From contig RBKR01000027.1 in the NCBI GenBank assembly GCA_004835665.1, positions 310,001 through 374,000 of the forward strand: a stretch of 64,000 bases of DNA, given 5' to 3'. This document shows, piece after piece, positions 54,439 to 64,000 of the stretch. The position numbers were made by a program, and so were the translations under genes. The first letter of the stretch is position 1. Each line of letters opens with the position of its first letter. Source of the stretch: Phoma sp. XZ068 (taxonomy: Eukaryota > Ascomycota > Dothideomycetes > Pleosporales > Didymellaceae). The notes beneath the pieces were generated by a model, which was not told the origin of the DNA, did not search any database, and saw nothing but the letters and a program-made list of their open reading frames with translations.

Positions 54439-54671
54439 TATTAGGCCTAATAGCTAGAGGTACTAGAGAGAGAAGTATTAATATAAGTAGGTAGAACTAT
54501 AATAGTTCTAAATAAGGTTAATTAATAGTAGACTATTTACTACCTTATAATAAACAGCTAAGCTAGGCTCTATATACTCTAGTTACTTTATATAGAGGTA
54601 ACTCTAGTAACTACACCCTACTTAAGCATAGTAATATAAGTATTTAACTCCTATAAGCTATATATCTAATA
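54439..54671 (-). repeat. 5' LTR of gypsy copy 3
   Basis: 233 bp, reverse orientation, followed by TSD AATAC. Confidence 0.9.
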
Positions 54672-57600
54672 AATACCCTTATAGCTTTAAATATATAATT
54701 ATATACATATTAAGGGAGAATTATTTTAAACTTTAAAAAGCTTCTAGTATAGCTATAACCTTATATAATAAATTCTAAGTAACCTAGACACCTAGTACTA
54801 AAGATAATATACTATAACTACCTAGATAATACCTAGAGGATAGTAAAAATTAAAATAAATTAGTATACTCTACTACTATATAATATAAAATATAGTATAA
54901 TATATATTATTAGAAATATAAGTAGTGTAAGGCTAAGAAAGCTAATAATAAAGCCTATACTAAGTTATATTAAGACCTAATTATTCTCTCTATTAAGGTA
55001 GATAATAATAATAAAAATTAGTATAATAAGTTATATAAGGAATACTAATAATATTATTAACTAGAAGTATATTAGAACTAGGATTATAATTACCTAGAAC
55101 TTAATTATAGCCTATACCTAAGAAACCTATACTATAGAGCACTATTATAGATAGTATACTACTATAATAAATACTAGATATATTACTTAGAAAAGCTTAA
55201 CTTAGAATAGGTTCTAAAGAGATATCTATATAAACTATAATAGAAAGATTATAAAGAGAATTACTATATACTATACTTAATAAATAAATATAATAATAAA
55301 TACTTTTCTAGCTAGAATAAGTCTAAGTATAGATAATAAGGATTAGTAGTAAATAAGTAATACTTTAATTAGTATTAGTAGACCTACCTTAATCTCTACT
55401 ATAAGACCTATAAAGAAAAAAAATAAAGTAATAGCTTTAAATAAGAGAATCTTTATTTAAAGTAGCACTAGTAGGTACTAGAGATTAATTTATTAATAGT
55501 ATTAAAAGTAATTACTAACTAATTAAGTTACCTATTAAGGTAAATAGAAGATAAATAAAGGTACTCTTAGACTCTAGAGTATAGTCTAATTATATCTCTT
55601 TATAAGTAGTATAGCTAGCTAGACTATACTCTACTTAGAAGATAATACTTTACCTACTTAGAATAGCTAATAGAGAACTAATACTAGAGGAATCTAAGAT
55701 TATATATAAAGTAACTATAGTACTCTTCTAGATCTATAGATACTATAAGAAAATAACTCTAGATACTTTTAAAATAGCTACTTATAATATTATATTAGGA
55801 CTTCTATAGTTAAGAAGGAATAATCTAAATATTAATTAGAAGAATTAATAGCTTTTATTAAGTTAATATAGATATAGTACTACTATATTATAGCCTATAT
55901 AGTTTATAATATAACTAGTAGATAAGAAGAAAATTAATAATATCTCTTTAATATATAAGACGTGCTAAAATAGAGTAGTTAACTATATAGATATAGAATA
56001 CTCTACTAGTTATAAAGTAATAGCTAAGAAGAATAATAGTATACCTCTTAATATTTTAGATAAATATAAGAGTTATAAAGAACTCTTTTATAATAAGAAG
56101 ACTATAAAGATATTACTATAGTATTAACTCTAGAATTATAAGATTAAGCACTAGAAAGAAAAAAAACTACTTTTTAGGCCTATATATAGAATATCTAAGA
56201 AAGAACTTAGTATACTTAAAGAATATATTAATAAGAACCTTAAAAAGAGATTTATATAAGAATTAGAATTACTAGTAGAATTTCTAGTTCTCTTTATACT
56301 AAAGAAAGATAGTAAAATATAAATATATATTAACTACTAGAAGTTAAATAATATTATAATTAAGAACTAATACTCTTTACTAAATATAAAAGAATTATAG
56401 GATTAGCTATCTAGAGTATAATACTTTACTACACTTAATTTATATAAAGTATATAATCTTATATATATAAAGAAAGGTAAAGAATAGAAGACTATATTTA
56501 GAATATACTATAGTTATTTTAAGTATTTAGTAATACTATTTAGGCTTACTAATATACTAGCTATATATTAGGCCCTTATTAATAATATATTAAGAGTATA
56601 TTTAGATATTATAGTAGTATTATACTTTAATACTATTCTAGTATACTTAGTAATACTAGAAGAATATAGTTACTATATTAGGGAAGTATTAAAATACCTT
56701 AGAAAGGTAGATTTTTAACTTAAACCTAAGAAATATAAATAGTATAAGAAAGAAGTAGAATTTCTTAGCTATATTATAGAAAGATATAAAGTTAAGATAA
56801 GTAAAATAAAGATTTAAGTTATAAAGAATTAGCTAACCCCTACCTCTTTTAGAGAAATTTAAATTTTTTAGAATTTATTAATTTTAACTAATACTTTATT
56901 AAGGATTACTTACTTAAAGCTTTACTACTTATAAAGCTTATATAAAAAGATATAGAATTTAAATAGGAATAAGTATAAGAAGATACTTTCTAGTTACTTA
57001 AATAGTTTTATATTAAGCTACTTATAATAATTATATTTAAGAATAGAAAACTACTTTAAATTAAAATAAATACTTTAGATTTAGTATTAGGAGCTTATAC
57101 TATATAAGAATAAGATAGATAATAGTACTTAATTACCTACTACTCTAGGAAATTCTTAAAACTAGAAAAGTAATATAATATATATAATAAAGAATTACTA
57201 GCTATTATATTAGCTCTAGAATACTAGAGAATCTATATAGAAAGCTGCTTAAAACTTACTATTTATACTAACTATAAGAACCTAGTATACTTTACTACTA
57301 CTAAAATACTTAACTAATAATAAGTATACTAGTCTAAGCTATTAGGATAGTATAAGTTTAAGATACTATATACTCTAGGAAAGAATAATAGTAGAGCTAA
57401 TATACTTAGTAGATAATATAATCTAGCTAGAGAAAAGATAATAAACTAGTTTACTATACTAAAAGTTAATAAGGATAGATTACTAGGACTATCTTAGTAG
57501 CTTAATAATATAATATAAGTTTAATAAGAATTATATATACCTATAAAGGTACTAGAGAAAGTAGAAAATAAAATTATAAGCTATTATTATAATAACCTAC

Positions 57601-59376
57601 TTTATAAACACTCTAGTATAATATAAATAATAAAACTTATTAGACAATACTATAAGTTTAGCTATATAAAAAATAAGGTTACTAAGTTTATTAAAAACTA
57701 TATTAATTACTAATAGATTAAGTATAGTATATATATAAAGTATAGAAAGATATAAGTAATAGCGCTACTAACAGCACTATAGATAAATATTATAATAGAT
57801 TTTATTATATAACTACCTATCTCTAAGGACCCTATTATAGAATATATCTATAACCTAATCTTTATTATAGTATATAGGTTTACTAAAGTAGTAGAAATAA
57901 TACTATTTTAATATAGTTATACTATAGAGTAGCTTATATAAGTATTTCTAGATAGGATTATTTATTACTATAGTATACTAGAATTAATTATTAGTAATAG
58001 AGATAAGCTCTTTATATTAAATTATTAGACTATACTTATAGCAGCTATTAGTACTAAGAAAAAGCTATTAACTATATATTACCTATAAATAGACAGGTAA
58101 ATAGAAAGAATAAATTAGATAATAGAAATATACTTAAGAATATATAGCAACTTAGAATAAGATAACTAGGTTTTACTATTACCTATAGTATAGATTATAT
58201 ATAATAATAAATTATTAGAAGTAATAAGTATAATACTATTCTTTATAAATTATAGAAAATATCTAAATCTCTTTATAAAATCTCTTAATAGTAATATCTA
58301 AATAGATTTAGTAATAACCTTAGTATAAAGACTAAAAGAAGTATACTAGAAATTACTTAAAAATATTAATAAAGCTTAGTAATAAGCAATCTCTTATATT
58401 AATTAGAAAAGAAAAATAGTACCTTAGCTAAAAAAAGAGGATAAAGTCTATCTCCTTATAAAAAACTTATAAATATAAAGACTAATAAAAAAACTAGATT
58501 ATATTAAAGTTAGACTATTTTTTATTTCTAGGTAAATTAGCTTTATAAACTATTAACTTAAACTACTATAGGATACTAGAATATACTTTATATTCTATAT
58601 ATTACTATTAGAACTAGTAGACTCTAATATACTAATCTAGAAAGACTTCTACTACTAGGTTAAAGAAGAAACTAAGTAAAAAGTTAAAAAAATAATATAA
58701 TATTAAAAGAAAGGATATAAGAATAAATACCTAGTTAAGTAGTTAGGATACTCTAACTTAGAGAATATATAAGAACTATTAATAAACTTTATAAACTACT
58801 ACTAGCTATTATACTAGTATTAGTAGTACTAAGATCTAAAAGTAGAGAATATATTATCTAGTCTAGTATAAGTAAGCTATATATTAACCTATTCTTAAGT
58901 ATAGTAATATTATTAAGTATTAACTTCTATTACTCTAGGTACTCTATATTCTTAATAAACTAAGTACTTATATTAAACTATTACTATTTATAATACTTTA
59001 AGAATTTCTTTTATTTATATACCTAGTTTAATTTAGTATAAGTAGCCTATAAAGTAGCTAGTATAGCTTCTTTAGCTTTAGTAGCCTTATCTTCTATTTC
59101 TTCTAGATATAATATTTTATTATTAATTTTAGAAAAGTTAAGAATAGGTAAATCTATAGGCTTATACTTCTTTAGTTTATTATATTTATAATTTCTATAC
59201 TTCTTATATAATAAAGATATCTTATAAGGTAAGTTCTTCTTTATATAGTACTTATAGGTAACTATAGTAAGATATCTAATATTATTAATTTAGGTTTATA
59301 TTATATATTAGGCTTAGGTACTTTAGAAAACTATTTATTAGTTTATAAGAATATAAACTATAAAGAAAGAGAATAG
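54672..59376 (+). mobile_element. Older chromodomain gypsy element, piece 3: protease to chromodomain
   Basis: Continues the interrupted element. Protease LLDSRV-like motif near 55563-55600. RT at about 56290-56690 (KLNN, then FTTLNL, then YFKYL and LTNILA). RNase H near 57050-57260. Integrase at about 57600-58380 (IIIDFII core, LIISNRDKLF). A chromodomain at about 58640-58800 reading KNKYLVK, then LGYSNLENI, the typical YLVKWxGYxxxENTWEP pattern with W changed to stop. A purine-rich tract AAAGAAAGAGAATAG precedes the 3' LTR. Confidence 0.82.
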
Positions 59377-59860
59377 TATTATAATTTTAAAGAAAGAAGT
59401 ATAGTATAATAAAGTTATAGTTATAGATTAATAGTATAGGGCTAAGAAGACTATATAATATTCTATAATTCTATAAAGATAAACTATACTAAGAATATAA
59501 GATAGTATAAGATATTATATAAGTATCTTATAGAAAACTATAAACTACTTATAGAAACTATAGAGCCTCCTATAGGACTTTATAAAATATTATAAAAAAT
59601 ATAGAATACTTCTTAGTATATAGTAATTAAGAATACTACCCTTATAGTATTATATTTAACCTTATTAATTAACTTTATTATTAGAACTTAACCTAACTCT
59701 TAAGCTAGATAGATTAACTATCTATACTACTTATTATTAACTCTATAGTTATTATAGTGTTTTACTAGGTATCTATACTAACCTCTTCTATACTAGTACT
59801 TATCCTAGAGAACTAACCTTAGAAGTATTTATAAGCTTTGCTTAGTTTATAACCTTAATA
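59377..59860 (+). repeat. 3' LTR of the older chromodomain element
   Basis: 484 bp, starts TATTATAA, ends CCTTAATA. Related copies: solo LTR at 28014-30347 (reverse), partial 5' LTR 38501-38749, and a diverged piece at 60282-60405. Shows the empty form of the TA site hit by pogo copy 1. Confidence 0.8.
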
Positions 59861-60279
59861 CTTATATTAGTATAATAGAAAATTACTAAGCTTTAAGTAG
59901 CTAATAAGGCTGCTATATACTAAAAACTATATAAAAGAAAGTAAGTTTAGGCAGAAAGTACTCTTATAGTTAAAGATAGCCTATAATTAACTACTCTAAA
60001 GGAGTTTAGAGTATATAGTAATAGAAAGAAGGTAAAGAAGTAGGTACGTGCTAAAGTAGATAAGCTCTCCTAATAACGCTATAGATAGTATAATAAGAAT
60101 AGGTATAATATATAAATATATAAGCAAGATATAGAAGTAGTCTCTAAATAATATTCTGCGCTATACTGCGCCTTGCAGCGCTAAAGTGTAGTGTTTAGGG
60201 CTATAATAGGGTGAAGTTTGGTAGGGGCTTGGCAAAAGTAAGCGGCTCGCTCGGTGAGCGGCTCGCCTGTAGGGTACGT
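59861..60279 (+). mobile_element. Right-end remnant of a second pogo-like element
   Basis: Ends GGGTACGT followed by TA, the reverse complement of an ACGTA-type terminus like the intact pogo elements. Just inside is a subterminal 10-mer repeat (AGCGGCTCGC, twice, 16-bp period, 60241-60266) and then GCCAAG on the reverse strand at nearly the same distance from the end as in the intact family. Upstream, 59900-60080 reads as a Lys-rich coiled stretch (LTTLKEFRVYSNRKK) that could be a transposase C-terminus. The left end and catalytic part are missing. Confidence 0.5.
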
Positions 60280-60405
60280 TACTACTAGATAATATCTAGT
60301 TGTTATTCTATACCTTCCTGTAACCTATTATACCTCTGCCTATACTTATCCCTGAGAACTAACAGAACAATATACTACGAGCTTTGCTTAGGTACAACTT
60401 TAACA
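60280..60405 (+). repeat. Piece of an LTR related to the 484-bp family, little mutated
   Basis: Aligns with the last part of the LTR at 59377-59860: shared TACTACT, CTATACTTATCC, GAGAACTAAC and AGCTTTGCTTAG, and the end TTTAACA. It keeps CA and CG, so it has not been through the same mutation. Confidence 0.55.
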
Positions 60406-60724
60406 GGTGCACGGACACGGTACTCCTGAATGTCAAGGGTCTGCGTGCACTGTTGCTAAGTATTTACTACTTGGCAACGGCCGTGGTTTCCGCGGTCTAT
60501 ATGCCCTAATGTAGACATTGGGGCAATGGTGAGATTGTATATGTAATAGTAGGCCTGCGGCATGCTTTTTAAACAACCTGCAATACCCAGTCACTTAGCA
60601 TCTTATAGCGATCGCTATAGTTATTCTTCTTACTAGAGTTTACAGCACTCTCATCCTAAACTGTACGCCTGACTCTGACTACTATATACACTGCTACAAG
60701 GAAAGAAGCGCGCACATCGCTAGA
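60406..60724. promoter_or_regulatory. Upstream region of the RTA1-like gene
   Basis: 320 bp of GC-balanced sequence between the last transposon trace and the start codon. A perfect palindrome TATAGCGATCGCTATA lies at about 60603-60618, roughly 110 bp before the ATG, a possible operator or hairpin. No factor assigned. Confidence 0.45.
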
Positions 60725-61633
60725 ATGCCAAATGCAAACGTCAAATCATATTGGAAGTATGATCCGTCTGTGCCGGCAAACGCAAGCTTTGCCGGCCTTT
60801 TCGGTCTTCTTGCGCTGGCTATTCTTTTACTCAGTCTGCGCACAAGGACGCCAGTGTTCACCCCCTTCGTGTTGGGTGCATTTCGTAAGTCGGCAGTACG
60901 TCTTTGCGCAGTAGTCTCATCACTGACCATAAGCTAAGTGGAGGCCGCGGGATATGCCATGCGCATCGGAGGACACTACCTGCCCAAAGCGATCCCTCTC
61001 GTTGTATTCCAAACCATCTTCATCCTTGTGGCGCCTTCGCTTCTCGCTGCCACTATTTACATGCTCTTCGGACGCTTCCTTTCGGCGTTAAACGTTCCAG
61101 ACTACAGCCCGATTTCGCCAAACTATCTGACAAAACTGTTCGTGGCTGCAGACATCGCTTCCTTCTTCGTTCAAGTCATTGGTGGCGGCATGGTTTCAAA
61201 CAAAGAAGCAAAAAAGCAACAGACAGGAAAAGTAGTTGTCTTGATTGGGTTGATTGTACAGATTGGTTTCTTCCTCGGGTTTCTATACATGGTCTCCATC
61301 GTCTACTATCGAATCATTCGAAAACCGTTGTGTATGAGCAGACGAACTGGGTCTAAGTGGCGGCAATATCTGCTCGTCATACTGGCCGCATCGACTCTCA
61401 TCATCGCCAGAAACATCTTTCGTGTGGTCGAATTCGTACAAGGACCGGAAGGGGCTATCATGGTGACGGAGTGGGCTCTCCTGCTAGGGGATGGCGGGCT
61501 GATCCTCCTGGTGATGGCTATAGTGACCATCTGGTTCCCAGGGGTGTTCCTCGCTGCGCAACGGCAAGTTCAGAACAACGGTGGCAACAACTTCGCCGAA
61601 GCCACAGCATATATATCGCTTCCGATGCGCTGA
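60725..61633 (+). CDS. RTA1-like seven-helix membrane protein
   Basis: Fungus-specific family of plasma-membrane or vacuolar proteins linked to lipid translocation, sterol stress and 7-aminocholesterol resistance. Exons 60725-60884 and 60939-61633 (54-nt intron, CTGAC branch-like site, AAG acceptor) give 284 aa. About seven hydrophobic helices are visible: LFGLLALAILLLSL, IPLVVFQTIFILVAPSLLAA, LFVAADIASFFVQVIGGG, VVVLIGLIVQIGFFLGFLY, YLLVILAASTLIIARNIFRV, and the end segment LILLVMAIVTIWFPGVFLAA. Family motifs: LFVAADIASFFVQVIGGG, and IARNIFRVVEFVQG followed by WALLLGDGGL. Convergent with the Zn2Cys6 gene, 365 bp apart. Confidence 0.88.
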
Positions 61634-61998
61634 AGACTGCTATCGGGCCCGCAAATACCTTCCCACCGTAGGCTTGGATGCAGCCATCAGTCAATGTCAG
61701 CAAGCCGCATCGCAGACGACCGTCAGGTCTATTGTATAGATAGAGTTACCATCGTAAGTGCCTTAGGCTTCGCTGCGGCCAACCGAGCACCCGTATAATA
61801 TATTCGACCTTTCCCGAACATTTACGACGAAAACGACGACGGAACGTCAGTCAGCTCTGTGTAGGTAGTGACTAGGGCATGCAACTGGGTCACGCTTGCC
61901 AACTTTGATATCTATATGTGTCGCGGTGTTATTTCACAGTCCTGAACTACGACGAGGGCAGGAACGACATGCTCATCGGAAGTGAGAGACGCTCATCG
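61634..61998. other. Convergent spacer
   Basis: 365 bp between two facing stop codons. Presumed 3' UTRs only. Confidence 0.4.
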
Positions 61999-63707
61999 TC
62001 ACAGTCCTGGTGAGAGAAGACCTTCTTCGCAGAAGCCAAGTCCAGAAGACAGATCAACGCCAAGGAAGAAGAAGATGTGATGCTGCGCTGAAGTGCGCAA
62101 AGAGGGGAGCTCCTCCGTAGAACCAACGTCGGATTGAACGTGCAACAACATACGGTTTTGCAAGCGCAGCTCCTGCTGCTTTGCAAGCAGCGGACGGACT
62201 GCGGCTTGGGGACATATCGCAGCCCAGTCATGGCTTACCTTCTCGAGATGCGGAAGCATACTCGAGATCCAAGCTGGACATTCTGAGTCCAGCGAGCGAA
62301 GCAAGAGCACGCGGCCGACAATCCACATCAGACCAACATGGCTCTCGTAGTCGCGTTCGCCAGGTGCTGTGTGTAAGCCACGCGCGACATTCTTCACAAT
62401 ACCGAGCCAATAGTCACTCTTCACACCCTGCATTTGAACGCCTGCCGCTTCGTCCAGCACAAGAGAGGACGCCAGCGCCTGTGCTGCTGCGTACCGAGCA
62501 TAATTCAGCGCGGCACGGTAGGAGCTGAACGCGAGAGACGTGCCGCTAAGGGCGTCGGACGTCGGAGGCGGAGAAGTCTTCTCGGAGCCTGCAGCTGCCA
62601 TGTAAACCGGCCGATCGTGCCACGATAAATCTTCGTGCCACTTGTCCAGCTCCGCGCGTATCTCGAATAGTCTTCTCAGACGGCCGCGCTCTGTCGTCGG
62701 TAGACGAGCATTCACAGCCCAAGACTCGGTTGCAGGCATCGATAGCCGTGCCCACGCACGCGAACTTGCAAATGCAGCTGACGCGGACGACAAGCGGGCA
62801 AGCAGGATACAATGTTCAAGCTGCTTGGCTTCGCAGAGCAGTGCAGTGACCTCAGCGCCTCGGTGGTCGTTCGATTTGAGGACTCGCCAATATGTCTCGC
62901 GGACACGAGTCGGTAGCGGATGTGCGAGCTCGTGCCAAGGCGTGCATTGGATCGCGTACCAGGCGTGGATCGAAACCCAAGCGCACAGCAGGCGCCGCCC
63001 GATACCAGATTTGACCAACAGCTCCATGCTGCCTTCTATAGTTCTTGCTGCCTGCCTCGCATGCGTAAAGCCTCCGGATATGGTTCCGATCTTCATTTCT
63101 ATCATGCAAAAGATCGAATACAACGCTAAAGCAGTGATGGCGTCCGTCGCAGTAACGGCCGTAATGCCCTGACCTGCCGTCTGCAGAGATAGCTGATAGA
63201 GCTCGAGCGAACCCACTTGCTCCGTGATGTCAATGGCGCTGTATTCGTCCGGCAGCTTCGCGAGCGCGCGCAGAGCGAGGCCCAGGGAGCGACTCGACTG
63301 TCCTTGCCCACGCCATATGTCTTGAAATACACAGGGCAGCGTGCGCGGGAAGTGTGTTTCGAGCCACGTCCCGCCCACGGTGTGCGCCTGTTGTTCCATG
63401 GCTTCGCAGCTGCTCGGCGCGGAGGCAGATCCACCGGCACGTGCAGATCCTGGACGGCGAACATGAGGTCGTCGACTCGATGCGCGGACCGTTGGGCTAT
63501 GTTGTCGGAAGTTGAGGACGCGCGCATAGCCAGCACAAGGGATGGCAAGGCGCGCGCAGTTGTGGCATTCTGGTTTCCCTTCGTCGCACTCGCAAAGTCA
63601 GCGGGACCACATGGGGTCTGCGTGCAGAGACCAACCTTGATGTGACGCCGACGGCATGTCCCGCACCCACCCCGAGTCCGTGTGATTCTCACTCTACTGT
63701 TGTGCAT
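61999..63707 (-). CDS. Zn2Cys6 transcription factor, 553 aa
   Basis: Exon 1 is 63707-63636, and exon 2 is 63588-61999, with a 47-nt intron (GTTGGT donor) that falls inside the zinc cluster. The spliced cluster is canonical: C-x2-C-x6-C-x6-C-x2-C-x6-C in GGCGTCRRRHIKCDEGKP, then ECHNCARLAIPC. The rest looks like a Fungal_trans_2/DUF3468-type regulatory region: WLETHFPRTLPCVFQDIW, LALYSIFCMIEMKIG, and WVSIHAWYAIQCTPWHEL. The intronless ATG at 63399 would lack the DNA-binding domain. Its neighbour RTA1 gene is convergent, so shared control is not shown. The last ~30 residues have no family pattern. Confidence 0.85.
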
Positions 63708-64000
63708 CAGGCGAAGGATTCATGCGTGACGAGCGGGCCGGCACAGAGGACGGCGCAGTAACATATATATATACCGGTATTGCGATAGAATCAAGTGGGG
63801 CTACAGAATCTACCACTAGGTACCCGGTAACGAGCCGCCTTCTCCGAGGCAACATCCAATTTGACCGATATCCGTCCCGCCGGCTCACTGACTCATGTCC
63901 CGAACACTCCTCAGCTATACAGCGCTTTCTGCACCCAGCGACATTGTCGGCTGTCTGTGTTGTCTTTCTCGGCACACACGCCATCCGCCCGGAACGCTAT
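63708..64000. promoter_or_regulatory. Upstream region of the right-hand Zn2Cys6 gene
   Basis: 293 bp to the window edge. An AT run ATATATATATA lies at about 63763-63773, about 60 bp before the start codon on the minus strand, a plausible TATA region. Nothing else was recognised. Confidence 0.4.

Larger units (their letters stand above)
47218..54671 (-). mobile_element. Ty3/gypsy retrotransposon copy 3, inverted, structurally complete (7454 bp)
   Basis: Same family as copies 1 and 2. LTRs of 233 bp at each end and TSD AATAC at 47213-47217 and 54672-54676. RT relic at about 51960-52400 and integrase core near 50530, both on the minus strand. About 130 bp longer than copy 2; part of this is a tandemly repeated stretch near 47800-47940. 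Inserted in the older chromodomain element. Confidence 0.92.
25665..60140. other. AT-rich, RIP-like mutated block (isochore) of nested transposons
   Basis: Base composition changes abruptly near 25665 and returns near 60140. Inside, apart from the two pogo elements, CA, TG and CG are almost absent for kilobases while TA is in great excess, on both strands. This is the footprint expected of repeat-induced point mutation (C to T, preferring CpA). Reading frames of gag-pol genes can still be followed, with stops mostly at positions explained by CAA, CAG, CGA or TGG changing to stop codons. No intact host gene was found. Confidence 0.93.

Noticed and set aside
59377..59860. Second solo LTR
   Set aside because: No matching 5-bp flanks. 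A purine tract on its left and collinear pol relics make it the 3' LTR of the element to its left.

Overview
The window looks like nuclear DNA of a filamentous ascomycete. Genes carry short introns (about 40-185 nt) with GT-AG ends and CTGAC-type branch sites, and several encode fungus-specific families: Zn2Cys6 regulators, RTA1, Gep3, the Ypd1 phosphorelay protein and the Mnn10/Mnn11 mannosyltransferases. The two-speed layout (GC-balanced gene blocks beside a 34-kb AT-rich block of mutated transposons) is typical of fungi with repeat-induced point mutation (RIP), for example many Dothideomycetes. That class assignment is inference.

Left gene block (1-25.6 kb). Housekeeping genes come first: phosphomannose isomerase (partial, minus), an Mnn11-like mannosyltransferase (plus), the mitochondrial GTPase Gep3 (minus), mitochondrial aspartate aminotransferase with a 3-nt microexon (plus), the Ypd1 phosphotransfer protein (plus), a 2H-phosphoesterase/AKAP7-like protein (plus) and an unrecognised coiled protein (minus). 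A 0.67-kb AT-rich islet follows at about 13.3-14.0 kb. Next come three more accessory genes, all on the minus strand: a long Zn2Cys6 regulator assembled here from nine exons (1044 aa), a fused cupin-class III aminotransferase (559 aa) and a secreted GH43 glycosidase. The block ends with the splicing factor Snu66/SART1.

AT-rich block (about 25.66-60.14 kb). This is a nested stack of LTR retrotransposons. RIP-like mutation has almost removed CA, TG and CG dinucleotides over long stretches. Three copies of one Ty3/gypsy family with 233-bp LTRs are present: copy 1 at 26688-38248, copy 2 at 39425-46748 (TSD CTAGC) and copy 3 at 47218-54671, inverted (TSD AATAC). Copies 2 and 3 interrupt an older chromodomain gypsy element with LTRs of about 484 bp. 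Its pieces lie at 38501-39424, 46749-47217 and 54672-59860. A solo LTR of that second family sits in the gag region of copy 1. Two identical, intact, unmutated pogo/Fot1-type DNA transposons (1849 bp, perfect 48-bp inverted repeats, 566-aa transposase) have landed in this graveyard in opposite orientations. One lies in the solo LTR and one near the 3' end of gypsy copy 1. The uninterrupted sequence of both target sites can be read in related repeat copies within the window, which supports TA target duplication.

Right edge (60.1-64 kb). The end of a different pogo-like element and a piece of related LTR mark the border. Beyond it are an RTA1-type membrane protein gene (plus) and, convergent with it, a Zn2Cys6 regulator (minus). 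I saw no tRNA, rRNA or CRISPR. Exon boundaries were chosen by hand from splice signals, frame and family motifs. No alignment or transcript data were available.
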